DNA of 64,000 bases from Pelomonas cellulosilytica (GTDB lineage Bacteria > Pseudomonadota > Gammaproteobacteria > Burkholderiales > Burkholderiaceae_C), in the NCBI RefSeq assembly GCF_021353265.1, contig NZ_JAJTWU010000001.1:682001-746000 (forward strand), written 5' to 3'. The notes under the pieces were generated by a model. The model was given only the letters and a program-made list of their open reading frames with translations. It was not told the origin of the DNA and made no database searches. The position numbers were made by a program, and so were the translations under genes. Shown in pieces: positions 53,407-62,765 of the stretch (the first letter of the stretch is position 1; each line of letters starts with the position of its first letter).

Positions 53407-54726
53407 ATGAAAGCGATTCAAGTCGGCCTGATCGGCCTCGGCACCGTCGGTGCCGGCACCTTCAACGTCCTGCAGCGCAACCAGACCGAGATTCGTGGCC
53501 GCGCCGGCCGGGGCATCGAGATCGCGATGGTTGCCGCCCGCAATGCCGAGCGCGCCAAGGCCTACCAGGCCATCGTGGGCGACGGCGTGCCCTGCACGGG
53601 CGACGCGCAGCAGCTCGTCAACAACCCCGCCATCGACATCGTCGTCGAGCTGATCGGCGGCATCGAGCCGGCCCGCACGCTGGTGCTGCAGGCCATCGCC
53701 AACGGCAAGCACGTCGTGACGGCCAACAAAGCGCTGCTGGCGTTGCACGGCAGCGAGATCTTTGCGGCGGCGCGCGAGAAGGGCGTCACGGTGGCCTTCG
53801 AGGCGGCCGTGGCCGGCGGCATCCCCATCATCAAGGCGCTGCGCGAAGGCCTGACGGCCAACCGCATCGAGTGGATCGCCGGCATCATCAATGGCACGAC
53901 GAACTTCATCCTGTCGGAGATGCGCGGCAAGGGCCTGGACTTCGCGACCGTGCTGAAGGAGGCCCAGCGCCTGGGCTATGCCGAGAGCGACCCGACCTTC
54001 GACATCGAAGGCGTGGACGCTGCCCACAAGCTGACCCTCATGAGCGCTATCGCCTTTGGCGTGCCGGTGCAGTTCGATAAGGCCCATGTGGAGGGCATTT
54101 CCAGCCTGCAGGCCACCGACATCAAGTACGCCGAGCAGCTCGGCTACCGCATCAAGCTGCTGGGCATCACGCGCCGTCGCGACAAGGGCATCGAGCTGCG
54201 CGTGCACCCGACGTTGATTCCGTCCAGCCGCCTCATCGCCAATGTCGAAGGCGCGATGAACGCCGTCGTCGTGCAGGCCGATGCCGTCGGCACGACGCTG
54301 TACTACGGCAAGGGGGCCGGTGCCGAGCCGACCGCGTCGGCCGTCGTCGCCGACCTGGTCGACGTGACCCGCCTGGCCACGGCCGACCCTGACCACCGCG
54401 TGCCCCACCTGGCCTTCCAGCCCGACGCCATGAGCGACACGCCGGTGCTGCCGATGGCCGACGTGCACACCGCCTTTTACCTGCGCCTGGTCGTCGCCGA
54501 CCAGGCCGGCGTGCTGTCGCGCATCACGACCATCCTGGCCGAGCATGACATCTCCATCGACGCCGTGCTGCAGCGCGAGTCCGCCGACGGCGAGCGCCAG
54601 ACCGACCTCATCATCCTGACACACGACACCGCCGAAGGCCGCATGAACGAGGCGCTGGCCAAGATGCAGGGGTTGCCCACCGTGCTCGCGCCCATCGTGC
54701 GCATCCGCAAGGAAGAGCTGGCCTAA
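53407..54726 (+). CDS. hom: Homoserine dehydrogenase
   Basis: Reduces aspartate semialdehyde to homoserine for threonine and methionine. The protein (439 residues) has an NAD(P) site IGLGTVGAGTF, VTANKALLALHG, GIINGTTNFILSEM, GYAESDPTFDIEGVDAAHKL and a C-terminal ACT domain (YLRLVVADQAGVLSRITTILAEHDIS) that usually mediates threonine feedback. Monofunctional type, not fused to aspartokinase. Followed after 15 bp by thrC. Confidence 0.96.
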   Translation: MKAIQVGLIGLGTVGAGTFNVLQRNQTEIRGRAGRGIEIAMVAARNAERAKAYQAIVGDGVPCTGDAQQLVNNPAIDIVVELIGGIEPARTLVLQAIANGKHVVTANKALLALHGSEIFAAAREKGVTVAFEAAVAGGIPIIKALREGLTANRIEWIAGIINGTTNFILSEMRGKGLDFATVLKEAQRLGYAESDPTFDIEGVDAAHKLTLMSAIAFGVPVQFDKAHVEGISSLQATDIKYAEQLGYRIKLLGITRRRDKGIELRVHPTLIPSSRLIANVEGAMNAVVVQADAVGTTLYYGKGAGAEPTASAVVADLVDVTRLATADPDHRVPHLAFQPDAMSDTPVLPMADVHTAFYLRLVVADQAGVLSRITTILAEHDISIDAVLQRESADGERQTDLIILTHDTAEGRMNEALAKMQGLPTVLAPIVRIRKEELA

Positions 54727-54741
54727 ATCCATCGGACTGCC

Positions 54742-56145
54742 ATGAAATACATCAGCACCCGCGGCGACCAGATCGAGCGCGGCTTCTCCGACATCCTGCT
54801 CGAAGGCCTGGCGCCCGACGGCGGCCTCTACCTGCCCAAGACCTACCCCAAGGTCGAGGCCGCTACGTTGACCCGCTGGCGCGGCCTGGCCTACGCCGAC
54901 CTCGCGTTCGAGATCCTGTCGCTCTACATCGACGACATCCCCGCCGACGACCTGCGCGCCATCACGCGCCGCGTCTACACGGCCGAGGTGTTCGGCACCG
55001 AGCAGATCACGCCGCTGACGTGGCTGGGCGAAGGCATCGCGCTGGAAGGCCTGTCCAACGGCCCAACCCTCGCCTTCAAGGACATGGCGATGCAGCTGCT
55101 CGGCGCGCTGTTCGAGTATGAGCTGGGCCGCCGCGGCGAAACGCTGAACATCCTGGGTGCCACTTCCGGCGACACCGGCAGCGCAGCCGAGTACGCGATG
55201 CGCGGCAAGAAGGGCGTGCGCGTCTTCATGCTCAGCCCCGAGGGCCGCATGAGCCCGTTCCAGCAGGCGCAGATGTTCAGCCTGCAGGACGCCAACATCC
55301 ACAACATCGCCGTGAAGGGCGTGTTCGACGACGCGCAGGACATCGTCAAGGCCGTGTCCAACGATCTGGCCTTCAAGCGCGAACACCGCATTGGCACGGT
55401 GAACAGCATCAACTGGGCGCGGCTGCTTGCCCAGGTCGTCTACTACTTCGCCGGCTATTTCCAGGCCACGAAGTCGAACGACCAGAAGGTCAGCTTCACG
55501 GTGCCGTCGGGCAACTTCGGCAACGTCTGCGCTGGCCACGTCGCGCGGCAGATGGGCCTGCCCATTGCCAGGCTGGTCGTCGCTACCAACGAGAACGACG
55601 TGCTGGACGAGTTCTTCCGCACCGGCAACTACCGCCCGCGCGGCACGGCCGACACGCACGAGACGTCCAGCCCGTCGATGGACATCTCCAAGGCCAGCAA
55701 CTTCGAGCGATTCGTGTTCGACCTGTTGGGCCGCGACGGCGCCCGCGTGAAGCAGTTGTTCACGGCGCCGAACTTCGAGCTGAGCGCTGGCGAGCATGCC
55801 GACATCGCGGGCTTCGGCTTCAGCTCCGGCCGCAGCACGCACGCGGACCGCGTCGCCACGATCCGCCGCTGCCACGCCGAGCACGGCATCGTCATCGACC
55901 CGCACACTGCGGACGGCCTCAAGGTGGCGCTGGAGAAGCACGAGCCCGGCACGACGATGCTGGTGCTGGAGACGGCGCTGCCCGCCAAGTTCGCCGCCAC
56001 GATCCACGAGGCGCTAGGCATCGAGCCGCCGAGGCCCGCGGGCCTCGAAGGCATCGAGAACCTGCCCAAGCGCGTCAAGGTCATGCCGGCCGATGTCGAA
56101 CAGGTGAAGGCCTACATCCACGCCCATGTCGGACACGCCGCCTAA
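54742..56145 (+). CDS. thrC: Threonine synthase
   Basis: Converts O-phosphohomoserine to threonine. The protein (467 residues) has MKYISTRGDQIERGFSDILLEGLAPDGGLYLP, PLP Lys in TLAFKDMAMQLLG, LGATSGDTGSAAEYAMRGK and FTVPSGNFGNVCAGHVARQMGLP. This is the longer class found in proteobacteria. Its 3' end overlaps moeA by 20 bp, so amino-acid and cofactor genes share one transcript. Confidence 0.96.
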   Translation: MKYISTRGDQIERGFSDILLEGLAPDGGLYLPKTYPKVEAATLTRWRGLAYADLAFEILSLYIDDIPADDLRAITRRVYTAEVFGTEQITPLTWLGEGIALEGLSNGPTLAFKDMAMQLLGALFEYELGRRGETLNILGATSGDTGSAAEYAMRGKKGVRVFMLSPEGRMSPFQQAQMFSLQDANIHNIAVKGVFDDAQDIVKAVSNDLAFKREHRIGTVNSINWARLLAQVVYYFAGYFQATKSNDQKVSFTVPSGNFGNVCAGHVARQMGLPIARLVVATNENDVLDEFFRTGNYRPRGTADTHETSSPSMDISKASNFERFVFDLLGRDGARVKQLFTAPNFELSAGEHADIAGFGFSSGRSTHADRVATIRRCHAEHGIVIDPHTADGLKVALEKHEPGTTMLVLETALPAKFAATIHEALGIEPPRPAGLEGIENLPKRVKVMPADVEQVKAYIHAHVGHAA

Positions 56146-57343
56146 GCCGTTCAAGCCGCTGACACCGCTGGAGGACGCGCTGGCGTCGCTGCTGGCGCAG
56201 GTCCAGCCGCTCACGGCCACCGAGACACTGCCCACGGCGCAGTTGCGTGGCCGCGTGCTGGCAAGCGACCTCGTCTCGCCGGTGGACGTGCCGCCCGAGG
56301 ACAACTCGGCGATGGACGGCTACGCGCTGCGCGCCGCCGATGCCGGTGCCGAGCTGCCCGTCACGCAGCGCATCCCCGCCGGCAGCGCGCCCGCGCCGCT
56401 GGCCGCCGGCGAAGCCGCGCGCATCTTCACCGGCGCGCAGGTGCCGCCGGGCGCCGACACGGTCGTCATGCAGGAGTTCACCGAGCTGGTGGACGGCCGG
56501 CTGCGCATCACGCAACCCGTCAAGGCCGGCCAGCATGTGCGCCGCCGCGGCGAGGACGTGCGCGCCGGCACGGTCGTGCTGCCGGCCGGTACCCGGCTGG
56601 ACGCCGTTTCGCTGGGCCTGGCCGCCACGGCCGGTGCTGCCGAACTGATGGTCACGCGCCGCCCGCGCGTCGCGCTGTTTTCGACCGGCGACGAGCTCGT
56701 CATGCCCGGCGAGCCGTTGCCGCCCGGCGCGATCTACAACTCCAACCGCTTCACGCTGCGCGCGCTGCTTGAAGGCCTGGGCTGCGAGGTCATCGACCTG
56801 GGCATCGTGCCGGACCAGCTCGATGCCACGCGGGCCGCTCTGCGTGAGGCCGCCTCGCAAGCCGATCTGATCCTCACGTCGGGCGGCGTCTCGGTCGGCG
56901 AGGAAGACCACCTGCGCCCCGCCGTGCAGGCCGAAGGCCAGCTGGACCTGTGGGCCATCGCCATCAAGCCGGGCAAGCCGTTCGCGTATGGCCGGGTCGG
57001 GGAGGCGCACTTCATCGGCCTGCCGGGCAATCCGATGTCCAGCGTCGTCACTTTCTTCGTGCTTGTGCGCCCGGCGCTGCTGAAGCTGCAGGGCGCCACG
57101 AAGCTGGCACCCCGCGGCTACCAGCTCGCCGCCGGCTTCGACTGGCCCAGGCCCGACAAGCGCCGCGAGTTCCTGCGCGTGCGGCTGGACGACGCCGGCC
57201 ACCTCGCGCTGCTGGGCAACCAGGGCAGCGGCGTGCTGACCTCGGCGTTCTTCGCCGATGGCTTGCTGGACAACCCGCCGGGCCAGGCCTTCAGCGCCGG
57301 GGATGCGGTGCGCTTCATCCCGTTCGCGGAGCTGCTTGCATGA
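56126..57343 (+). CDS. moeA: Molybdopterin molybdenumtransferase
   Basis: Inserts molybdate into adenylated molybdopterin. The protein (405 residues) has DNSAMDGYALRAADAG, GEAARIFTGAQVPPGADTVVMQE, RPRVALFSTGDELVMPGEPLPPGAIYNSNRF, LTSGGVSVGEEDHL and LPGNPMSSVVTF. All are signature MoeA motifs. The ATG at 56126 overlaps thrC by 20 bp. It overlaps moaD by 4 bp (ATGA). Confidence 0.95.
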   Translation: MSDTPPKPFKPLTPLEDALASLLAQVQPLTATETLPTAQLRGRVLASDLVSPVDVPPEDNSAMDGYALRAADAGAELPVTQRIPAGSAPAPLAAGEAARIFTGAQVPPGADTVVMQEFTELVDGRLRITQPVKAGQHVRRRGEDVRAGTVVLPAGTRLDAVSLGLAATAGAAELMVTRRPRVALFSTGDELVMPGEPLPPGAIYNSNRFTLRALLEGLGCEVIDLGIVPDQLDATRAALREAASQADLILTSGGVSVGEEDHLRPAVQAEGQLDLWAIAIKPGKPFAYGRVGEAHFIGLPGNPMSSVVTFFVLVRPALLKLQGATKLAPRGYQLAAGFDWPRPDKRREFLRVRLDDAGHLALLGNQGSGVLTSAFFADGLLDNPPGQAFSAGDAVRFIPFAELLA

Positions 57344-57597
57344 CGGTCACCGTGCGATTGCGCTTCTTCGCATCGCTGCGAGAGAAGCTGGGCGAAGGTG
57401 AGGCGCTGAGCCTGCCCGACGGGAGCACGGTGGCTGACGTGCGTGAGGCGCTGCGCGCCCGCGGTGGCGTGCATGCCGAGGCGCTGGCGCCCGGCCGCGC
57501 GGTGCGCTCGGCGCTGAACCAGACGATGAGCGCCGAATCGGCGACGCTGGCTGACGGCGACGAACTGGCCTTCTTCCCGCCCGTCACCGGCGGCTGA
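57340..57597 (+). CDS. moaD: Molybdopterin synthase sulfur carrier subunit
   Basis: Ubiquitin-like sulfur carrier (85 residues) that forms a thiocarboxylate on its C-terminal Gly-Gly (PPVTGG) and donates sulfur in molybdopterin synthesis with MoaE. The start MTVTVRLRFFASLREKLGEGE and ADGDELAFFPPVTGG are characteristic. moaE is not next to it in this window; the next gene is an AdoMet decarboxylase. Confidence 0.94.
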   Translation: MTVTVRLRFFASLREKLGEGEALSLPDGSTVADVREALRARGGVHAEALAPGRAVRSALNQTMSAESATLADGDELAFFPPVTGG

Positions 57598-57601
57598 AGC
57601 C

Positions 57602-57973
57602 TTGGAAGGCTTGCACCTGACGGCGGACCTGCGCGGCGTGGACGCTGCGCTGCCGCCGATGCGCGATGTCGACGCGCTCGCGACGCTGTGCCGCGGTGCG
57701 GTGGCCGAGGCCGGCCTGACCGGCGTGGCGGAGCTGTTCCACCGCTTCTCGTCGGATGACCCGCAGAGCGGCATCACCGGCGTCGTGCTGCTGGCCGAAT
57801 CGCATGTGGCCGTGCACACTTGGCCAGAGCTGGGCGGCGTGACGCTGGACGTCTACGTCTGCAACTACGGCGCCGACAACTCGGCCAAGGCCGAGGCGTT
57901 GATGACTGCGCTGGTCGCGGCATTCGCGCCGGCGTCGGTGGCCCGTCAGAGCCTGAGCCGCGCCGCGGCTTGA
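57602..57973 (+). CDS. speD: S-adenosylmethionine decarboxylase proenzyme
   Basis: Makes decarboxylated SAM, the aminopropyl donor for spermidine. The protein (123 residues) is the small prokaryotic class that self-cleaves to a pyruvoyl enzyme. LAESHVAVHTWPE holds the cleavage site before Ser67 and His72, and DVYVCNYG holds Cys87. The spacing equals the Thermotoga Ser63-His68-Cys83 set. The start is TTG at 57602 (EGLHLTADL), needed to include the family N-terminus. No speE follows. Its last 28 bp overlap the convergent amine-oxidase-like gene. Confidence 0.87.
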   Translation: MEGLHLTADLRGVDAALPPMRDVDALATLCRGAVAEAGLTGVAELFHRFSSDDPQSGITGVVLLAESHVAVHTWPELGGVTLDVYVCNYGADNSAKAEALMTALVAAFAPASVARQSLSRAAA

Positions 57974-59526
57974 ACGCCGGCCGTGTAGGCCTCCTCGAAT
58001 ACTGAATAGCCGCCCAGGTCCGCGTGCGCGACGACGACGCGGCCGCGTGCTTCATTCAACGCGGCGAGCGCTGCCGAGCCGCGCACACCCGGCACCGGGA
58101 TGCTCATTGCGTGGCCGAAGCGACACAGGTCGATGCGTGACAGCTTGCCCGGCAGGTCGGGGTGGGTCTGCGCGAGGTCGTCGAGCACCACGCGCGCCCA
58201 GTGTTGCCAGGGCTGCTGCAGCAGCTCGCCGCGTTGCGACTCGGGCAGCGCGACGTAGGCGGTCAGCAACGGCGGCCGGGGTGTCGGGTCCAACAACTGG
58301 TGACGGGCATCGACGTACCCCAGCGCCATGCTGCCGTAGCGCACGTTGTCCCAGGACGGCGGTGCGCCGGGGCGCAGTAGCAGCGGCTCGCCCAGTGCGA
58401 GGTTGGCGGTCAGCCAGGGGGCGTGTCGATGCCGGCCGGCGGCCTGGCGCAGTGCGTGGGGCGGGTCGGCCAGAAGACGGGTCGCCATGAAGAGTGGCGT
58501 GGCCAGCACGACGGCGCGGGCCTGCCAGCGCTCGGGCGAGTTGGTGGCTTCGTTCCAGGCCAGCAGTTCGACGCCGTCCCGGCCCTCGGTCACGCGCAGC
58601 ACCGTGCGGCCCAGGTGCAGCCGGTCGCGCAGCGGCTCGGCCAGTTTGGCGCTGAGCCAGCCGTTGCCTTCCGGCCAGGTGAGCACGGGCTCGCGCTCGG
58701 CCGCTTCGTCGCCGGGGGCATGGAAGCCGTGGCGGCTGGCGAAGTAGTGCAGGCCGGCCCAGGCCGAGACGGTCGCCGCGCCGGCGCCGTAGTCGTCGCG
58801 GCAGCAGTAGTCGAGGTACCAGCGCAGCCGCGTGTCGGTCAGCGCCTGCCCGTCTAGCCAGGCGGCGAATGTCTGTGCGTCCAGCGCCGCGTGGCCCGCC
58901 GTCCAGCCGGCGCGGCGCGTGGGCATCGCAAAGCCCAGCTCGCGCTGGGCTTGCGTGACCAGCGCTGAGAAGCGCCGGTACTGGGCCCGGGCCGTGTCGT
59001 TCCCGGGCGGTGGCAGCAGGCCGTCGTGCCATTCGCCGTCGATGAACAGGCGCTCCTGGGGGCTGTGGCACAGATGGCGCTCGTCCCAGACGGTGCGGCC
59101 GAAGGCTTCGCGGGCCAGGCCCAGCTCATGCATCAGCTCGGCCACTTCGCGGGCCTGCTCGCCGGGCAGCGGCAGGTAGTGCGCGCCGAGCGGGCAGGGC
59201 GTGCCGGCCAGTGCATGGCCTCGGCTGTTGCCGCCGGCCTGGTCTTCCAGGTCCAGCAGCGCGAGGTCGTCGATGCCGCGCCTGGCCAGCGCGCGCGCGC
59301 TGGCCAGGCCTGCGATGCCGGTGCCGACGATGAGCACGCCGGCCTTCTTCAGTGGGCCGTCGGCGCGCGGCAGTTCGCTGCGCAGCCGGTGGCCGCGCTC
59401 CGGGTGGGTGCCGACCCAGCCGCCTTGCAGCGGTGCGTCGTTGCTGCTGCAGCCGGCCGCCAGCAGGCCCAGCAGCAGGCTGCGGCGGTGCAGGCCGGTC
59501 GGCGAGGAATCGAAGTCGTGGCGCAA
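57946..59526 (-). CDS. FAD-dependent amine-oxidase-like exported protein
   Basis: Flavoprotein of 526 residues. The N-terminus has a Tat/lipoprotein-like signal (HRRSLLLGLLAAGCSSN), then the dinucleotide site GVLIVGTGIAGLASARALARRG and an NAD-binding_8/amine oxidase layout ending in AHADLGGYSVFEEAYTAGVQAA. It probably oxidises an amine or related substrate at the envelope. The start is TTG at 59526. It lies 53 bp after the TonB receptor on the same strand and overlaps speD tail to tail, hinting at polyamine metabolism, though the substrate is unknown. Confidence 0.82.
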   Translation of the reverse strand: MRHDFDSSPTGLHRRSLLLGLLAAGCSSNDAPLQGGWVGTHPERGHRLRSELPRADGPLKKAGVLIVGTGIAGLASARALARRGIDDLALLDLEDQAGGNSRGHALAGTPCPLGAHYLPLPGEQAREVAELMHELGLAREAFGRTVWDERHLCHSPQERLFIDGEWHDGLLPPPGNDTARAQYRRFSALVTQAQRELGFAMPTRRAGWTAGHAALDAQTFAAWLDGQALTDTRLRWYLDYCCRDDYGAGAATVSAWAGLHYFASRHGFHAPGDEAAEREPVLTWPEGNGWLSAKLAEPLRDRLHLGRTVLRVTEGRDGVELLAWNEATNSPERWQARAVVLATPLFMATRLLADPPHALRQAAGRHRHAPWLTANLALGEPLLLRPGAPPSWDNVRYGSMALGYVDARHQLLDPTPRPPLLTAYVALPESQRGELLQQPWQHWARVVLDDLAQTHPDLPGKLSRIDLCRFGHAMSIPVPGVRGSAALAALNEARGRVVVAHADLGGYSVFEEAYTAGVQAAARLRL

Positions 59527-59579
59527 GGCCGGCAGCCTAGCAGCGAAAGCCGCCGGTGCCGGCCTGGCGCGTCAGCCGC

Positions 59580-62540
59580 TCAGAAGGTCTTCTTCAGCGT
59601 CAGCACGGCGGTGCGGCCGGAGTCCACGATGTCCGACAGCGCCAGGCTGTCGCGGCCAATGTGCGACCAGTAGCTGTGGTCCTTCAGCAGGTTGGCCACC
59701 GACAGGTCCGCCGTGAAGCCGGCCTCGAACTTGTAGCCCACGTGCAGGTCCACGCGGCGCAGCGGGCGCACCCACAGGTTGTCCCAACTGGCGCCCTGGT
59801 TCATCAGGTCGTAGCTGGCGACATAGGCGCCGGTGGCGTGGTAGGTCACGTCAAAGCTCAGGCCGTTCTTCTCGTAGAAAAACTGCAGGTTGCCCATCCA
59901 GTCGGGCGCGTTCTGGATGCGCTCGTTCGGGTCCATGCCGGGGCGGCCGAGGTCCACGCGGGTGGTCTGGCGCGTCAGGTTCACGCCCACGCCCATGCCG
60001 TCGAACGGCGCGGGCATGGCCTTGAAGTTCTGGCGTGCGGCGAACTCGAGGCCCGCCACGCGGCCGCTGCCGCCGTTGGTGGGTTGCACGAGGCTGACCG
60101 GGCCGCTGGTGCTCGTGATCGGGTTCACCGGCGTGCTGCCGCTTTCGTAGATGTAGTGCGACAGCCGCTTGTAGAAGCCGGCCAGCATCAGGTGCGTGCC
60201 CTGGTTGTTGTCCCATTCACCCGACAGGTCGAGGTTGGTCGAGCGGATGGGCTTGAGGTCGGGGTTGCCCTGCACGATGGTGGTCGTGCCGTCGGCCGAA
60301 ATGTGCGTCTGCGAGCCGCCGCCGAGCTGCACGAAAGCCGGCCGTGTGTAGCTGGTCCACAGTCCGGCCCGGTAGACGGTGTTGCCGTCGGGGCGGTAGT
60401 TCAGGAACAAGCTGGGCAGCGGCTCGTTGTAGCGCGTGCGGTTGTTGCTGAAGTGGCCCGGTTGCTCGGCGCCGCTGGCGTCGCGCGGCAGCACCCAGAA
60501 CGTGTTGCGGATGGTGGTGCTTTCCAAGCGCAGGCCAGGCACGATTTCCAGCTTGCCGCTGACGAGGTTGGCCTGCACGTAGCCGGCCGTCACTGCCTCC
60601 GTTGCATGCTGGGTGTTGCAGTTGAGGTTGTTGTCGTAGAGGCTGCCGCAGCTGTCGAAGTTGCCAGGCTTGAGGTTGGCGTTGAAGACGCCGAATAGCG
60701 CGTCCTGATTGATGCTCGGAATGGACCAGCCGTACTTGCCGGGGTAGACCGGCGCGTAGCTGCCGTTGAAGATGCCCAGCGAGCCGAAGGTGCGGCCGTC
60801 GGTGAACTTGTCGGTGGTCCAGTCGCGGTTGCTGGTGTCGCGCTTGCTGTCGGTGTACTTCAGGCCGAAGCGCAGCGAGTCCAGCATGCCGGCGCCGAGG
60901 TCGTACTGGAAGTCCACGCGGGCGCCGCCCTTCTTCTGGCGGCTGAACTGCTCGGTCAGCTGGCCGGCGCGGCGCGCGGGCAGGCCGCCGATGTCGTTGA
61001 GCTGGGCCAGCATGGCCGGCGTCAGCAGCGGCACGGGGAAGCCGTCGGCGTCGTAGGTGGCCAGCGTGCTGCCGCCGAATGCGAAGTCCTTGGCCGGCCG
61101 CGCCGAGATCTCGATGTGATTGGGCCGGTTGTTCTCGCCCTCGCTGTAGAACACGCTACCGCGCACGGACAGCGCGCCCAGCGTCCTGTTGCCGCCAAGT
61201 TGCAGCGTGGAGAGCTTGGCGATCTCGGGGTTGGTCTCGTACCAGAAGCGCGTGGAGACGTTGCCGATGACCGGTTGGTACAGACCGCTGGTGCCCATCG
61301 GCGTGTAGCTGACGTTGGTGCCCAGCAGCTGGCTGAGCGTGCTGTTCTGCTCGGTGTCGGCGCGGGCGTAGCTGAACTTGCCGAACCACTGGGTGTCGTC
61401 GTCGGGGCGCCAGTCCAGCGCCAGGTTCATGCCGTAGCGCTCGGTGTGGCCGCCGGACACGCCGACGTTGAAGCCGGTCGTCATCAGGTTGGTGGCAGGG
61501 TCGAGGTTGGCGGGGTTGGCCTCGCGGTTGGCGGCGCTGGCGACCGGACGGGCCCAGGCGCTGTCGCCGGAAACCTCCATGACCGCCCCCATCTCGCTGT
61601 TCTGGTAGTGGCGGATGTCGTAGTAGGCGCCGGCGTAGATGCCGAAGCGGCGCTCGGGGCCGAACTTGCTGGCCACGTCGGCCGCGAAGCCGCCGCCGGT
61701 GGCGTTCTTGTCGTAGTCCCGAGCGCGGCTTTCGAGGTTGCCGCTGACGGTCACGCTGGCCTGGAAGTCGCGCTTGAAGTCGAAGGCCGTGGGCGTGCGG
61801 TAGTCGATGGTGCCGCCGATGGCATCGCCGTCCATGTCGGCGGTGGAAGTCTTGTTCAGTGCGACCGTCTGCAGGCCGGATGGCGGCAGCAGGCTGAGCT
61901 GCACGCCGCGGCTGTAGGGCATGCCCTGGGCCACCGTGACGCCGTTGATCATGTTGACGTTGTATTCGGCGTTCAGCCCGCGCACGGACGTGAACATGCC
62001 TTCGCCGCGCGACGCGCCGTCGATGCCGCCGAAGAAGGACTGGCCCGTGTTGACGACGTTCACGCCCGGCAGCAGGCCCAGCGCCTCGGCCGCGTTGTGG
62101 ACGGCGGTGTGGGAGAGGTCGTCCGCGGACAGCAGGCTGACGGTGTTGTCGGCTGCCAGCTGAGCGCGCGTGGCCTGGTTGCGGTTGGCGACGACGACGA
62201 CCTTCTCCAGCTGCGCGGTGTTCAGCCGCAGCTGCACCTCGCCCTGGGTCGGCACCACCACGTCGCCGTTCTGCTCGCTGGCATCGGCCAGGCGGGCCTG
62301 CACGCTGTGGCGGCCGGCGGCCACGTCGCGCAGCAGGAAGCTGCCATCGGCGGCGGTGCGGGTCTGCAGGCCCAGCGCGGGGATGCGCACGACGGCGTCG
62401 GCAGCGGGCTTGCCGCTGGCGGGGTCGACGATGACGCCCTTGATGTCGCCGGCGCGGGCGCCACCGGCGAGGGCCAGCAGGCCCAGCGTTGCGACGGCGC
62501 AGGACAGGGGATGGAAACGGAAGTACGGCTTGGAACTCAT
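59580..62540 (-). CDS. TonB-dependent outer-membrane receptor
   Basis: Outer-membrane transporter of 986 residues. A signal peptide ends GGARA. A carboxypeptidase-regulatory-like domain (IKGVIVDPASGKPAADAVVRIPALGLQTRTAADGSFLLRDVAAG) follows, then a plug domain (AADNTVSLLSADDLSHTAVHNAAEALGLLPGVNVV, GMFTSVRGLNAEYNVNMINGVTV) and a beta-barrel ending in aromatic Phe (VLTLKKTF). It belongs to the large class that imports organic nutrients. It is divergent from an AppA-like phosphatase with a candidate PHO box between, suggesting uptake of phytate or its breakdown products. Confidence 0.93.
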   Translation of the reverse strand: MSSKPYFRFHPLSCAVATLGLLALAGGARAGDIKGVIVDPASGKPAADAVVRIPALGLQTRTAADGSFLLRDVAAGRHSVQARLADASEQNGDVVVPTQGEVQLRLNTAQLEKVVVVANRNQATRAQLAADNTVSLLSADDLSHTAVHNAAEALGLLPGVNVVNTGQSFFGGIDGASRGEGMFTSVRGLNAEYNVNMINGVTVAQGMPYSRGVQLSLLPPSGLQTVALNKTSTADMDGDAIGGTIDYRTPTAFDFKRDFQASVTVSGNLESRARDYDKNATGGGFAADVASKFGPERRFGIYAGAYYDIRHYQNSEMGAVMEVSGDSAWARPVASAANREANPANLDPATNLMTTGFNVGVSGGHTERYGMNLALDWRPDDDTQWFGKFSYARADTEQNSTLSQLLGTNVSYTPMGTSGLYQPVIGNVSTRFWYETNPEIAKLSTLQLGGNRTLGALSVRGSVFYSEGENNRPNHIEISARPAKDFAFGGSTLATYDADGFPVPLLTPAMLAQLNDIGGLPARRAGQLTEQFSRQKKGGARVDFQYDLGAGMLDSLRFGLKYTDSKRDTSNRDWTTDKFTDGRTFGSLGIFNGSYAPVYPGKYGWSIPSINQDALFGVFNANLKPGNFDSCGSLYDNNLNCNTQHATEAVTAGYVQANLVSGKLEIVPGLRLESTTIRNTFWVLPRDASGAEQPGHFSNNRTRYNEPLPSLFLNYRPDGNTVYRAGLWTSYTRPAFVQLGGGSQTHISADGTTTIVQGNPDLKPIRSTNLDLSGEWDNNQGTHLMLAGFYKRLSHYIYESGSTPVNPITSTSGPVSLVQPTNGGSGRVAGLEFAARQNFKAMPAPFDGMGVGVNLTRQTTRVDLGRPGMDPNERIQNAPDWMGNLQFFYEKNGLSFDVTYHATGAYVASYDLMNQGASWDNLWVRPLRRVDLHVGYKFEAGFTADLSVANLLKDHSYWSHIGRDSLALSDIVDSGRTAVLTLKKTF

Positions 62541-62607
62541 GGAGGTACTGCTGAGGGCTGGAGTGAAATGACCTGCGCTGGGCGCCGGGTCGGCAAAAAA
62601 GTCGTGC

Positions 62608-62641
62608 ACCCTAGGGACCGGCCGTGACAGCCCGGTGACGC
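62608..62641 (-). promoter_or_regulatory. Candidate PHO box and -10 of the TonB receptor gene
   Basis: On the minus strand two 7-bp units, GCGTCAC (62635-62641) and CTGTCAC (62624-62630), repeat with an 11-bp period. The second matches six of seven bases of the PhoB unit CTGTCAT, the first four. A -10-like TAGGGT (62608-62613) lies 10 bp further on, the usual distance for PhoB-activated promoters lacking a -35 box. Nearby, CCGTCA/TGACGG (62713-62729) is a separate inverted repeat of unknown meaning. Confidence 0.45.
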
Positions 62642-62765
62642 CGACGGGGTGCCGGGCGCTGTTGCTTGATGCCAGGTGTTGTTGCGCGGCTGGGCTGGCG
62701 CCTTTCACACGACCGTCATGCGCTGACGGCCCAATTCGCGCCCTTTCAGCCTTTGCCCCACCTGC

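Noticed and set aside
53260-56007. 915-codon open frame on minus opposite hom and thrC
   Set aside because: Shadow frame; Hom and ThrC are unambiguous on plus.
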